Source: Lysobacter dokdonensis DS-58 (lineage in GTDB: Bacteria > Pseudomonadota > Gammaproteobacteria > Xanthomonadales > Xanthomonadaceae). Taken from it: 56,832 nucleotides of DNA. Positions within the stretch are counted from its first letter, which is position 1, and each line of letters starts with the position of its first letter. This document shows positions 1-8,872 of the stretch, one piece after another. The notes beneath the pieces are model-generated. The model saw nothing but the letters and a program-made list of their open reading frames with translations, did not search any database and had not been told where the DNA came from. The position numbers and the translations under genes are program-made. The DNA is taken from the NCBI RefSeq assembly GCF_000770795.1, contig NZ_JRKJ01000011.1:1-56832 (forward strand), in the 5' to 3' direction.

Positions 1-414
1 CCGCCGCGGCAGGAAGAACATGTCTTCGTGCTCGACGAAGCCGTGCATCCGTCCGCCGCGCCAGCCGCGCCGCCCGCAGCGGCCGCGGCCGCACCCGCGA
101 GCGCGATGGAATCGGCACAGATGCAGTCGCAGCGCGAAGCCGACGCCGCGCAACGCTACCAGCGCGCCGCCGCAGCGAGCGACGCAGCCGCGAAAGCCAG
201 GCAAGCCGAAGAACCCGCGTTCGCCGAACCCGACGAAGAAGTGGTGCCGCCCGCCACCGCCAACGACCCCGCGGTGCGCGACGCCTGGTTGCAGCGCATC
301 CGCGAACTCGTGCGCGCCGGCCAGCTCGACCAGGCCCGCGAGAGCCTGCAAGCGTTCCGCGCACGTTATCCGGGGCACGCGTTGCCCGAGGACCTGCGCG
401 CACTCGGCGAATGA
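1..414 (+). CDS. 3' end of an unidentified Ala/Pro-rich protein
   Basis: This is the last 137 codons of a gene that begins before the window; the frame is open from base 1. The visible part has a low-complexity Ala/Pro/Glu stretch, then a short helical C-terminus with tryptophan in DAWLQRIRELV and a tail around ARYPGHALPEDLRALGE. That tail resembles the C-terminal end of some xanthomonad anti-sigma-like or hypothetical proteins, but I cannot name the family. Its TGA overlaps the ATG of the next gene by 4 nt, so the two are probably co-translated. Confidence 0.6.
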   Translation, partial: PPRQEEHVFVLDEAVHPSAAPAAPPAAAAAAPASAMESAQMQSQREADAAQRYQRAAAASDAAAKARQAEEPAFAEPDEEVVPPATANDPAVRDAWLQRIRELVRAGQLDQARESLQAFRARYPGHALPEDLRALGE

Positions 415-998
415 GCGACACGCTCGCCGCGCCCGCCTCGCACGCGATCGAGGTCAAGCACAGCCGCTTCCTCGCGCAGGCGACCTCGGTCGAATCACCT
501 GCGCAGGCGCTGGCCTTCCTCGAAGACATCGCGCGCACGCCCGCGACGCACCACTGCTGGGCCTGGCGCATCGGCGGCGATTACCGCTCCAGTGACGATG
601 GCGAACCCGCCGGCACCGCGGGGCGTCCGATCCTCGCGGCGATCGACGGCCAGGGATTCGACCGCGTCATGGTCGTGGTCACGCGCTGGTACGGCGGCAT
701 CAACCTCGGCGCGGGCGGGCTCGTCCGTGCCTATGGCGGCGCCGCGGCCGAATGCCTGCGCACCGCGCCGCGCCTGCCGCTGGTCGATTGGCGCGAACTC
801 GACATCCACGCGGGCTTCGAGGACACCGGCGCGGTCCACGCGGCGCTGGACGCCCTCGGCGCGCAACGCCTCGCCGAAGCCTTCGACGCCGACGGGCTGC
901 GCCTGCGCGTGCGCCTGCCGGCCGAGCGCGTCGATGCCCTGGCCGTCCGATTGCGCGACGCCACGCGCAATCGCGCGCGCATCGGGGACAATGGCTGA
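411..998 (+). CDS. yigZ: YigZ/IMPACT family protein
   Basis: The 195-residue protein belongs to the UPF0029/IMPACT family (E. coli YigZ, yeast Yih1), cytosolic proteins thought to act on nucleic acid or translation; bacterial function is unsettled. Family motifs are clear: HHCWAWRIGG around residues 46-55, DDGEPAGTAGRPIL around 61-74, and VVTRWYGGINLGAGGLVRAYG around 86-106. A C-terminal ferredoxin-like domain follows. Length is normal. The ATG overlaps the preceding stop (ATGA), and its TGA shares one base with the next ATG (TGATG), so it lies in an operon with the ABC exporter. Confidence 0.9.
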   Translation: MSDTLAAPASHAIEVKHSRFLAQATSVESPAQALAFLEDIARTPATHHCWAWRIGGDYRSSDDGEPAGTAGRPILAAIDGQGFDRVMVVVTRWYGGINLGAGGLVRAYGGAAAECLRTAPRLPLVDWRELDIHAGFEDTGAVHAALDALGAQRLAEAFDADGLRLRVRLPAERVDALAVRLRDATRNRARIGDNG

Positions 999-2773
999 TG
1001 GCCGACGCTTCCTCCGATATCGAAAAGACCGCGCAGGCGAAAGGCAAGGTCGTCAGCCTGCGCGGCCTGTGGCCTTTCGTGCAGCGCCAGCGCGGCCTGT
1101 TCGTCGCGTGGTTGCTCGCCTTGTGCGCTTCCTCGGCGGCGACCCTCGCGTTGCCCGTGGCCGTGCGCGGCATGATCGACGACGGCTTCCGCAGCGCGAG
1201 CAACATCGACGCGACCTTCGCGCTGTTGTTCGCGGTGACGGCGGCGCTCGCGCTCGCGACGGCGGCGCGGTTCTACTTCGTCTCGCTGCTGGGCGAACGC
1301 GTGGTCGCCGATCTCCGGCAACGTCTCTACAGCCATCTGCTCGGGCTGGATCCGGCGTTCTTCGAAACCACGCGCAGCGGCGAGCTCGTCTCGCGCCTGT
1401 CGGCCGACACCGAATTGCTGCGCAGCCTCGTGGGCTCCAGCATCTCCATCGCGTTGCGCAGCTTCGTCATGGTGCTCGGCAGCATCGCGATGATGTTCGT
1501 GACCAGCCCGCGCCTGGCGGCGTACACGATGATCGGCATTCCGCTGTTCGTTGCACCGATCGTGATCGGCAGCCGGCGCTTGCAGAAGATGTCGCGGCAG
1601 AGCCAGGACCGCGTGGCCGACGCGAACGCATTGGCGAGCGAAGTGCTCGGCAACATTCGCACCGTGCAATCGCATGCGCGCGAGCCGTACGAGCGCGGGC
1701 GTTTCCTCGATGCCGTCGCGCGCGCGGTGGCCACCGCGCGCCGCCGCATTTCGATGCAGGCCATCGTCACGGCGGTGGCGATCACCGCATTCTTCGGCGC
1801 GATCATCATCGTGTTGTGGTCGGGCGCGCACGACGTCGTCGCCGGGCGCATGAGCGCGGGCACGCTCGGCCAGTTCGTGCTGTACGCGATGCTCGGCGGC
1901 GGTTCGGTCGGCGCGCTCGCGGAAGTCTGGAACGACGTGCAGCGCGCGGCCGGCGGCATGGGCCGCATCAACGACCTGCTGATGGAGAACGCCTCGCTCG
2001 TCGCGCCCGCCCATCCGACCGCGCTGCCGAATCCCTTGCGAGGCGACATCCGCCTCGACGATGTCGTCTTCCACTACCCCTCGCGCGCGGATGCGCCGGC
2101 GCTGGAAGGCTTCACGCTGCACGTGCGGCCCGGCGAAACGGTCGCGCTCGTCGGCCCGTCGGGCGCGGGCAAGAGCACGGTGTTCGCGCTGTTGCTCCGC
2201 TTCCACGATCCGCAACGCGGCGGCATCGCCATCGATGGCGTGGACCTGCGGCAGCTGGATCCCGCACGGTTGCGCGAATCGATCGCGCTCGTCCCGCAGG
2301 CCCCGACAATCTTCGCCACCACCGCCGGCGACAACATCCGTTACGGGCGCCTGGAAGCGAGCGATGCGGACGTCGAACAAGCGGCGCGGTCGGCCGAAGC
2401 GCATGAATTCATCACCGCCCTGCCCCAGGGCTATGCGAGCGAACTCGGCGAGCGCGGCGCGCGCCTCTCCGGCGGCCAGCAGCAGCGCATCGCCATCGCG
2501 CGTGCGTTGCTGAAGGACGCGCCGGTGCTGCTGCTCGACGAGGCGACCTCCGCGCTGGACGCCCAGAGCGAGCGCGCCGTGCAGCACGCGCTGGAAAACC
2601 TCATGCAGGGCCGCACGACGCTCGTCATCGCGCACCGCCTGGCGACCGTGTTGAAGGCCGACCGCATCATCGTCATGGACCGCGGCCGCATCGTCGCCGA
2701 AGGCACGCACGCGCAACTGCTCGCGCAGGGCGGGCTGTACGCCGACCTCGCGCGGCTCCAATTCCTGGATTGA
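998..2773 (+). CDS. MsbA-like ABC exporter, fused permease and ATPase
   Basis: The 591-residue half-transporter has an N-terminal six-helix ABC membrane domain (about residues 25-320) and a C-terminal nucleotide-binding domain. It shows the Walker A GPSGAGKST near residue 386, the ABC signature LSGGQQQR near 490, and Walker B/D-loop DEATSALD near 514. It should work as an inner-membrane homodimer exporting a lipid, peptide or drug; the substrate cannot be read from sequence. The ATG sharing a base with the upstream stop was chosen as start because it begins the recognisable N-terminus. Similar exporters occur in many xanthomonads as plain ABC transporters. MsbA itself is a relative but not necessarily the orthologue. 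Confidence 0.9.
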   Translation: MADASSDIEKTAQAKGKVVSLRGLWPFVQRQRGLFVAWLLALCASSAATLALPVAVRGMIDDGFRSASNIDATFALLFAVTAALALATAARFYFVSLLGERVVADLRQRLYSHLLGLDPAFFETTRSGELVSRLSADTELLRSLVGSSISIALRSFVMVLGSIAMMFVTSPRLAAYTMIGIPLFVAPIVIGSRRLQKMSRQSQDRVADANALASEVLGNIRTVQSHAREPYERGRFLDAVARAVATARRRISMQAIVTAVAITAFFGAIIIVLWSGAHDVVAGRMSAGTLGQFVLYAMLGGGSVGALAEVWNDVQRAAGGMGRINDLLMENASLVAPAHPTALPNPLRGDIRLDDVVFHYPSRADAPALEGFTLHVRPGETVALVGPSGAGKSTVFALLLRFHDPQRGGIAIDGVDLRQLDPARLRESIALVPQAPTIFATTAGDNIRYGRLEASDADVEQAARSAEAHEFITALPQGYASELGERGARLSGGQQQRIAIARALLKDAPVLLLDEATSALDAQSERAVQHALENLMQGRTTLVIAHRLATVLKADRIIVMDRGRIVAEGTHAQLLAQGGLYADLARLQFLD

Positions 2774-2775
2774 CC

Positions 2776-3354
2776 ATGCAGCACGTCGTCGACTTCATCC
2801 TCGAACTCGATCGCCTCAAGGGCGTCACGCGCAAGTCGCGCCCCATCGGCCTGGATCGCTACGAGAATTCGGCCGAACACAGCTGGCAGATCGCGATGCT
2901 CGCCGGCGCGATGGCCGAGTTCGCCGAACCCGGCGTGGACGTACACCGCGTGATGCAGATGTTGCTCGTGCACGACATCGGCGAGATCGACACCGGCGAC
3001 ACCATCGTCTACGACGACACGGGCCTGGCCGAGCGCAAGGCCGCCGAACGCGTGGCGGTCGAGCGCATCTTCGGGATGTTGCCGAATGCGCACGGCGCGC
3101 GCTTCCTCGCGCTGTGGCAGGAGTTCGAGGATGGGGAAACGCCGGAGGCGCGTTTCGCGCATGCGGCCGATCGCGCGATGCCGGTGCTGCTCAACCTCGC
3201 CAACGGTGGCGGCAGCTGGGTGGAACACGGGATCAGCTACGAGCGCGTCATCCGCAAGGTCGGTCCACCGGTCGAAGCCGGGTGCCCGGCGCTGTGGGCA
3301 TGGCTCGCGCCGCAGTTGGAAGACGCGCGCGAGCGCGGGTTCTTCGGAGGCTAG
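2776..3354 (+). CDS. HD-domain phosphohydrolase (HDDC2/YfbR-like)
   Basis: The 192-residue HD-superfamily protein resembles HDDC2 and YfbR, which are 5'-nucleotidases acting on deoxyribonucleoside monophosphates. Metal-binding residues are visible: His35 in AEHSW, His66-Asp67 in VHDIGEIDTGD, and a later Asp in HAADRAMPVLL. The ATG two bases after the upstream stop was preferred over a TTG two codons earlier. Its TAG overlaps the TAG of the convergent aidB in a shared CTAG. The family is clear but the exact substrate is not. Confidence 0.85.
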   Translation: MQHVVDFILELDRLKGVTRKSRPIGLDRYENSAEHSWQIAMLAGAMAEFAEPGVDVHRVMQMLLVHDIGEIDTGDTIVYDDTGLAERKAAERVAVERIFGMLPNAHGARFLALWQEFEDGETPEARFAHAADRAMPVLLNLANGGGSWVEHGISYERVIRKVGPPVEAGCPALWAWLAPQLEDARERGFFGG

Positions 3355-4947
3355 AGGGCGCGGGCCAGCACGGATTCCAGAAGCTCCTCGTCGAACGGCA
3401 GCGTGCCGAAGGCCAGGCCGTGCGCGCCGCCCAGGCGCGTTCCGACGAACAGCGTTTCGGCAGGGCTCCCGGCGCGCAGGAGCACGGCGGCCTGCAGCGC
3501 GAGGGCCATGCGCTCGACCAGCGTCCGCGCGTCGCCTTCGGACGGCGCCTGCAGCATCGTGCGCATTCGGGCGACGGCCCAGTCGAGCAGCGGATGCAAG
3601 CCTTCGCCGAGTTCCGCGAAGAACGCCTCACCCGTTTCCGGTTCGCGGTGCAGCGCGCGCAGGACGTCGAGGCACTGGATGTTCCCGCTGCCTTCCCAGA
3701 TCGAATTGAGCGGCGCCTGGCGATACAGGCGCGGCAGCAGCGATTCTTCGACGTAACCGTTGCCGCCCAGGCATTCCTGCGCCTCGTTGACGAACGCGGG
3801 CGCGCGCTTGCAGATCCAGTACTTGCCGATGGCCGTGGCGATGCGCGCGAAGGCGGCTTCGCGCGGATCGTCCGGCGCGGCATCCACCGCGCGGGCGACG
3901 CGCATCGACAACGCGAGCGCGGCTTCCGCTTCGATGGCCAGGTCCGCCAGCACGTTGCGCATCAACGGCTGATCGACGAGCCGCTTGCCGAACGCCATGC
4001 GATGGCGCGCGTGATGCACCGCCTGCGCGAGCGCCATGCGCATTTCCGCCGCCGAACCGAGCATGCAGTCCAGGCGCGTGAGCATCACCATGTCGAGGAT
4101 GGTCGCGATGCCGCGCCCCTCGTCGCCGACGCGCGTGGCGCGCGCGCCCTGGAATTCGACTTCCGACGAGGCGTTCGACCAATCGCCGAGTTTGTCCTTC
4201 AGGCGTATCAGGGTGAACGCGTTCTTCGTGCGGTCGGGCAAGCGCCGCGGCAGCAGGAAACACGTGAGCCCGGCGGGCGCCTGCGCGAGCACGAGGAAGC
4301 CATCGGACATCGGCGCGGAGAAGAACCATTTGTGGCCCGTCAGCGCGTAGTCGTCGCCATCGAGCGGTTGCGCGCGCGTCGTGTTGGCCCGTACGTCGGA
4401 ACCGCCCTGCTTCTCCGTCATCCCCATGCCGAGGGTGACGCCACGTTTTTCGCCGATGGGTACTTCGCGCGCGTCGTAATACGGGGCCGCGGCTTTCTCC
4501 GCCCATTCCGCGAGCGCGGGTTGGCGACGCAACGCCGGCACCGCCGCGTGCGTCATCGTCAACGGGCAACTGGTCCCCGGTTCGACCTGGTGGTGCAGGT
4601 AACTCAGCGTCCGCGCGCGCGACGTGCGCGCCGGGCATCGGCTCACGCCATGACAGGCCGGCGACGCCGTGTTCGATCGCCGCCTGCATGAGCGCGTGGT
4701 AGTTCGGGTGGAACTCGACGCGGTCGATGCGCGCACCGAAGCGATCGTGCGTGCGCAGGCGCGGGCGATCGCGATGCGCATCGAAGGACAGCGCGTACAA
4801 CCTGTCGCCGGCCAGTCGTGCGTAATCGGCGATGCGCCCTGCGAAAGGAGACGCGCCTTCGCGTTCGACGGCCTCGCGCAGCGCGACATCGTCGCGCCAC
4901 AAATCACGCGGGGCGAACTCCGGTGGCTGGTTGCTGTCCTGGGTCAC
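3351..4947 (-). pseudogene. aidB: aidB-like acyl-CoA dehydrogenase, frameshifted
   Basis: AidB is a flavoprotein of the acyl-CoA dehydrogenase superfamily, induced with the alkylation response and able to bind DNA. Two frames together make a normal-length protein. Residues 1-112, from a GTG at 4947, match the AidB N-terminus (VEFHPNYHALMQAAIEHGV, LSWREPMPGAHVARA). The rest lies in another frame starting near 4613 (ARTLSYLHHQVEPGTSCPLT, GMGMTEKQGGSDVRANTTRA, CLGGNGYVEES). The switch falls in a CG repeat at 4612-4621; one extra base or a missing CG pair explains it. All downstream motifs are intact. This is either a sequencing error or a very recent inactivation. Confidence 0.85.
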
Positions 4948-6160
4948 GCGGCGACGATAGCACCAGCGCCTCGAGGAATTCCTCGTCCAGTCGCACCGTG
5001 CCGAACCATCCGCACTGCGTGCCCGCCAGCACGCGCAGCGACTGGCCCTTCGACCCCGGCAACCGATTCAACGGATGGAACACGCGGTCGCGCACGGCGG
5101 CGAGGCGGTCATGTTCGGACTGGAACAACGGTGTGAGCCAGCGGCTCCACACGTGGTAGATCGCCACGTGCGCGCGCCGCGCCTGTTCGTAGGCGGCGAA
5201 GGCTTCGGGCAGGTGCGGATGCGCGCGCAACGCATCGCGCAAGGCGAGCGCGTCGAGCAACGCCATGTTCGCGCCCTGCCCCAGTTGCGGACTCATCGCA
5301 TGCGCGCTGTCGCCGAGCAGCACCGCGCGGCCGCGATGCCAGCGCGTCTGCACGACGTCGCGATAGCGCGCGACGGCCAGGCCGCCCGGCACCTGCGTGT
5401 CGCACAGCGCGTCCGCCGCTTCGGGCCAGACCGATGCGACGTCGCGACGCCACTGGTCGGCGTCGTGCGCCGTGTCGAAGGCGTCGGTGCGCACGCTCCA
5501 GAAAAAGCTCACGCGCGGCGTCGGATCTCCGGGGCGCGTGCCGACCGGCAGCATGCCCGCCATGCGGCGCGCGCCGACGTAGCGTTGCTGCAATTCATCC
5601 GCGAATTCCCAGTCGCGCGCAGGCACGAGGCACCAATGCGCGCCCCACGGATACGGGCGATCGAACGCGGGCGGCGCGACGGCGGTGCGCAGGCGCGAGT
5701 TCGCGCCGTCGGCGACGATGATCAGGTCGTATGCGCCGTGCGATTCACCGGCATCGTCGTGCACGACGCCTGCGTCCGCATCGATCGAAACGATGCGCCG
5801 CCCCGCATGCAGCGAACGCTGCTCGGTCCACGCCGCGTCGAGCAGGCCGAACAACGCGCCGCGCTGCAGGCCGAGGCCGAACAGGCGCGGGTCGAGCTCG
5901 CGGTAGCGCATGTCCATGACGGTGCGCCCGCCCTGCGACGTGCCGAACAAGCGTGCGATCGGTGCGCCGTGCGCGAGCGCGGCATCGAGCAGCCCCATGC
6001 GCCACAGCGCCGACAGGCCCGTGGGCTGCAGCAGGAAGCCCGCGCCGACGGGACCGGGGGCCGGCGCCTGTTCGAAGACATCCACGCGATGGCCGTCGCG
6101 CGAAAGCGCGACCGCAGCCGCCTGGCCGCCGGTTCCGTATCCGATGATCGCGATGTGCAT
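4904..6160 (-). CDS. FAD-dependent aromatic-ring monooxygenase family protein
   Basis: The 418-residue protein is a class A flavin monooxygenase (PHBH/UbiH-like). Evidence: the dinucleotide-binding IIGYGTGGQAAAVAL at residues 5-19, an acidic end of strand 2 (VDVFEQAP), the DG-type motif IIVADGANSRLR near residues 150-161, and the FAD-ribityl motif VLLGDSAHAMSPQLGQGANM around residue 290. It hydroxylates a small aromatic or polyketide-like substrate in the cytosol; which one is unknown. The ATG is fixed by the Rossmann motif, yet it lies only 3 nt beyond the cspA terminator, leaving no room for a Shine-Dalgarno. Its end overlaps the aidB start by 44 nt. Confidence 0.85.
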   Translation of the reverse strand: MHIAIIGYGTGGQAAAVALSRDGHRVDVFEQAPAPGPVGAGFLLQPTGLSALWRMGLLDAALAHGAPIARLFGTSQGGRTVMDMRYRELDPRLFGLGLQRGALFGLLDAAWTEQRSLHAGRRIVSIDADAGVVHDDAGESHGAYDLIIVADGANSRLRTAVAPPAFDRPYPWGAHWCLVPARDWEFADELQQRYVGARRMAGMLPVGTRPGDPTPRVSFFWSVRTDAFDTAHDADQWRRDVASVWPEAADALCDTQVPGGLAVARYRDVVQTRWHRGRAVLLGDSAHAMSPQLGQGANMALLDALALRDALRAHPHLPEAFAAYEQARRAHVAIYHVWSRWLTPLFQSEHDRLAAVRDRVFHPLNRLPGSKGQSLRVLAGTQCGWFGTVRLDEEFLEALVLSSPRDPGQQPATGVRPA

Positions 6161-6163
6161 ATG

Positions 6164-6189
6164 AAAAAAGCCCCGCTATGCGCGGGGCT
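6164..6189 (-). terminator. Rho-independent terminator of cspA
   Basis: On the minus strand an 8-bp stem AGCCCCGC/GCGGGGCT with a 5-nt loop is followed by six T residues. It lies 28 nt after the cspA stop and only 3 nt before the start codon of the FAD monooxygenase. Confidence 0.9.
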
Positions 6190-6216
6190 TTCCGAGCGAA
6201 TCGATGCGCTCGAGTC

Positions 6217-6423
6217 TCAGGCGACGGGCACCACGCCGGCGGCCTGGGCGCCCTTCGGGCCCTGGACGACGTCGTAGCTGACACGCTGCCCTTCCTGCAG
6301 GCTGCGGAAGCCCTTGCTGTTGATCGCCGAGTAATGCACGAACACATCGGCGCTGCCGTCTTCCGGGGCGATGAACCCGAAACCCTTCGCGTCGTTGAAC
6401 CACTTCACGGTGCCGTACTGCAT
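6217..6423 (-). CDS. cspA: CspA-family cold-shock protein
   Basis: The 68-residue protein is a single cold-shock domain, a five-stranded OB fold that binds single-stranded RNA or DNA and melts mRNA structure. RNP1 KGFGFI (residues 13-18) and RNP2 DVFVHY (26-31) are both complete, as is the opening GTVKWFND. It is a monocistronic gene with a recognisable promoter at 6491-6518, a 5' leader of roughly 60 nt and its own terminator. Whether it is cold-inducible cannot be told; many members of this family are constitutive. Confidence 0.95.
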   Translation of the reverse strand: MQYGTVKWFNDAKGFGFIAPEDGSADVFVHYSAINSKGFRSLQEGQRVSYDVVQGPKGAQAAGVVPVA

Positions 6424-6490
6424 GAGCTGTGTGACCTCGTCTGGTGTGCGGTTGCGTGCGCGGGCGCGGGGGGGCCCTGCGCACGGCGCG

Positions 6491-6518
6491 AGTATGCATG
6501 AGTGTGAACGGTTGGCAA
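6491..6518 (-). promoter_or_regulatory. Probable sigma-70 promoter of cspA
   Basis: Minus-strand -35 TTGCCA (6518-6513) and -10 CATACT (6496-6491) are separated by 16 nt. Transcription would start near 6484 and leave a leader of about 60 nt before the cspA ATG. Confidence 0.5.
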
Positions 6519-6525
6519 CAGCCGT

Positions 6526-7287
6526 TCAGGCCCCAAATCCGCCCAACAAGGCCCTCAACAATGGCGGAATGCCACTGGAAGCGGTTTCAACATTGGCCAG
6601 CACTTCGGCCATCGTGATCTCTGCTGCATCGCCGCAACCGGCGGCCCAGTTCGCGACGATGCCCAGGCATGCGTAGTCGAGCCCGAGTTCGCGGGCCAGG
6701 CCGGCTTCCGGCATGCCGGTCATGCCGACGAGATCGCAGCCGTCGCGACGCATGCGGGCGATCTCGGCCTTCGTTTCCAGGCGCGGGCCCTGCGTCGCCC
6801 CATAGCACCCGCCATCGACCATCGCGACGCCGGCACGTTGCGCCGCAGCAACGACCTGCCCCCGCCATGCCGGCGAATACGGATCGCCGAAGTCGACGTG
6901 CAGTACGTCGGTGCCGGGTTCCTCGCACAGCGTCGAGATGCGGCCCCACGTGTAGTCGATCAATTGGTCGGGACAGGCGAGCACGGTGGGGCCGAAGCGT
7001 TCCGTGATCCCGCCGACCGTGTTGAGCGCGAGCACGCGCGTGGCGCCGACCATCTGCAACGCGACGAGGTTGGCGCGGTAGTTGATGCGATGCGGGGGCA
7101 CGCCGTGTGCTTCGCCATGGCGCGCGAGGAACGCGACGCGCTTGCCGGCGATGCGCCCCACCCGCACGGGCCCCGAGGGAAAGCCATAGCGCGTTTCGGG
7201 CAGATGGCTTTCGACGTCCTCGAGCTCGGCGATCCGGTACACACCGGTGCCGCCGATGACCGCGAAGGCGAGGTCGGCGTGGTGCAT
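6526..7287 (-). CDS. S-methyl-5'-thioinosine phosphorylase (PNP/MTAP family)
   Basis: The 253-residue enzyme belongs to the purine nucleoside phosphorylase/MTA phosphorylase family, which splits methylthio-nucleosides with phosphate into a base and methylthioribose-1-phosphate. It has the opening IGGTGVY, RHGEAHGVPPHRINYRAN, NTVGGI, the signature GGCYGATQGPRLETKAE and the substrate loop LVGMTGMPEA. Pseudomonas and xanthomonad members act on methylthioinosine rather than methylthioadenosine; I assign that by relationship. The ATG at 7287 has GGAG 5 nt upstream and was preferred over a GTG at 7293 that overlaps the hpt stop. Coupling to hpt makes a purine-salvage pair: hypoxanthine released here feeds Hpt. 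Confidence 0.85.
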   Translation of the reverse strand: MHHADLAFAVIGGTGVYRIAELEDVESHLPETRYGFPSGPVRVGRIAGKRVAFLARHGEAHGVPPHRINYRANLVALQMVGATRVLALNTVGGITERFGPTVLACPDQLIDYTWGRISTLCEEPGTDVLHVDFGDPYSPAWRGQVVAAAQRAGVAMVDGGCYGATQGPRLETKAEIARMRRDGCDLVGMTGMPEAGLARELGLDYACLGIVANWAAGCGDAAEITMAEVLANVETASSGIPPLLRALLGGFGA

Positions 7288-7289
7288 GC

Positions 7290-7841
7290 TCACTCCAGCG
7301 CGTAGATGGCCGGCAGGTTGCGGCCCTGTTCGTGATAGTCCATGCCGTAGCCGTAGACGTAACGGTCCGGCACGGAAAGCCCCGCGTAATCGGCGGTCAG
7401 TCCGGGCACGCAGCGGTTGTGCGCCTTCACCGCGAGCGCGGCGATGCGCACATCAAGGGCGCCTTCGCTCCGGCACCAGTCGCGCACTTCGGCGAGCGTG
7501 TGGCCTTCGTCGACGATGTCGTCGACCAGCAACACGCGACGCCCGCGCAGCGACGTCGCGGGGCGGTGTTTCCAATGCAGCTTGCCGCCCGTCTGCGCGC
7601 CGCGATAGCGCGTGGCGTGCAGGTAATCGAATTCCAGGTCGAGCCCGCGCGCACCCAGTTCCAGCGCGAGCTGCCCGGCGAACGGCAGCCCGCCATGCAT
7701 CACCGTCAGGTACACCGGCACGCTGCCCGCGAAATCGTTGCGGATCCGCACGGCCATCTTCGCGATCGCCGTTTCGATCGCGGTGCGGTCATGGATGACC
7801 ACGGACCGCTTCAGCGCATCGGCCAGGGGCGCGGCGTTCAT
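7290..7841 (-). CDS. hpt: Hypoxanthine-guanine phosphoribosyltransferase
   Basis: The 183-residue type I phosphoribosyltransferase converts hypoxanthine or guanine plus PRPP to IMP or GMP. The PRPP loop is VLLVDDIVDEGHTL near residues 105-118. MHGGLPFAGQL carries the pyrophosphate-binding loop, and DRYVYGYGMDY forms the C-terminal purine-binding region. Length matches bacterial Hpt. The ATG overlaps the nagZ stop by 4 nt. The downstream phosphorylase follows directly, so the two salvage enzymes are probably made together. Confidence 0.93.
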   Translation of the reverse strand: MNAAPLADALKRSVVIHDRTAIETAIAKMAVRIRNDFAGSVPVYLTVMHGGLPFAGQLALELGARGLDLEFDYLHATRYRGAQTGGKLHWKHRPATSLRGRRVLLVDDIVDEGHTLAEVRDWCRSEGALDVRIAALAVKAHNRCVPGLTADYAGLSVPDRYVYGYGMDYHEQGRNLPAIYALE

Positions 7842-8836
7842 GCGAGGTCGCCGCCGAAGCGCGCGTGCGCATCGGTGTAGCGCGCATCGGCGAGCAGGCC
7901 TTCCCACGCGAGCGGGCCGCGGCCGATCAGGCCGGCGAGCGCCATCGTGTTGAGCTTGCGGCCTTCGACCGCGGCGAGCGAATCGGGCACGAGATCCGGA
8001 TGGCAGACGAGGACGACGTCGCATCCGGCATCCAGGTGCGCATCGATGCGCGACTTCACGCCGCCGGCGGAGAACGCCGCGGCCATGCCGATGTCGTCGG
8101 AGAACACGACGCCCTTGAAGCCCATTTCCTTGCGCAGGATCTGCTCGATCCACAACGGCGAGTAGCCCGCCGGTTCCGGCGCGACCTGCGGATAGACCAC
8201 GTGCGCCATCATCACCGCGTCGGCGCCGGCGTCGATGCCCGCGACGAAGGGGACGAGGTCGAGCGCGCGGATTTCATCGAGCGTGCGCTTGTCGATCGCA
8301 TCGTCGAAGTGCGTGTCTTCCAGCACCGAGCCATGGCCCGGGAAATGCTTGAGCGTGGCGGCCATGTCGGCGGCATGCATGCCTTCGACATACGCGCGCG
8401 TGAACTCGGCGACGATCTGCGGATCGGCGGAGAACGCGCGATCGCCGATGGCGCGATTGCCGCGGCCGAGGTCGACCACCGGCGCGAAGCTCAGGTCCAC
8501 GCCGCTGGCGCGCACTTCCGAGGCCATGACCCAGGCATGTTCCTTCGCCAGTTCGATCGCGCGGTCGGGCAGGCTGCCGTAGAGCTTGCCGAACTGTTCG
8601 AGCGAGGGCAGCGCGCTGTAACCGTCGCGGAAGCGCTGCACGCGGCCGCCTTCCTGGTCGACGCAGATCAGTTGCGGGCGCGGCGCGGCTTCGCGGATGG
8701 CCTGCGACAACTCGGCGACCTGCACGCGCGAGGAGAAATTGCGGGTGAACAGGATCACGCCGGCGCAGGCGTCGTGCTGCAGCCAGTCGCGCTCCTGCGC
8801 GGTGAGTTCGGTGCCGGCGATGCCGATCACGAGCAT
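7838..8836 (-). CDS. nagZ: Beta-N-acetylhexosaminidase NagZ
   Basis: The 332-residue family 3 glycoside hydrolase removes GlcNAc from anhydro-muropeptides during cell-wall recycling in the cytosol, and so also shapes AmpC-type beta-lactamase induction where AmpR is present. The signature KHFPGHGSVLEDTH (residues 163-176) supplies His168 and the catalytic Asp/His pair, and SDDIGM at about 246-251 gives the nucleophilic Asp. CVDQEGGRVQRF is also conserved. There is no signal peptide, as expected. An AAGGAG site precedes the ATG. Confidence 0.95.
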   Translation of the reverse strand: MLVIGIAGTELTAQERDWLQHDACAGVILFTRNFSSRVQVAELSQAIREAAPRPQLICVDQEGGRVQRFRDGYSALPSLEQFGKLYGSLPDRAIELAKEHAWVMASEVRASGVDLSFAPVVDLGRGNRAIGDRAFSADPQIVAEFTRAYVEGMHAADMAATLKHFPGHGSVLEDTHFDDAIDKRTLDEIRALDLVPFVAGIDAGADAVMMAHVVYPQVAPEPAGYSPLWIEQILRKEMGFKGVVFSDDIGMAAAFSAGGVKSRIDAHLDAGCDVVLVCHPDLVPDSLAAVEGRKLNTMALAGLIGRGPLAWEGLLADARYTDAHARFGGDLA

Positions 8837-8872
8837 GGTTGGGGCTCCTTCGGATAGCGGTCGATCATACGG

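Noticed and set aside
592-2761. Long open frames on both strands over the YigZ and ABC genes, and similar ones over most genes
   Set aside because: They are Arg/Ala/Pro-rich shadow frames expected at about 70% GC, without domains, and they overlap well-supported genes.
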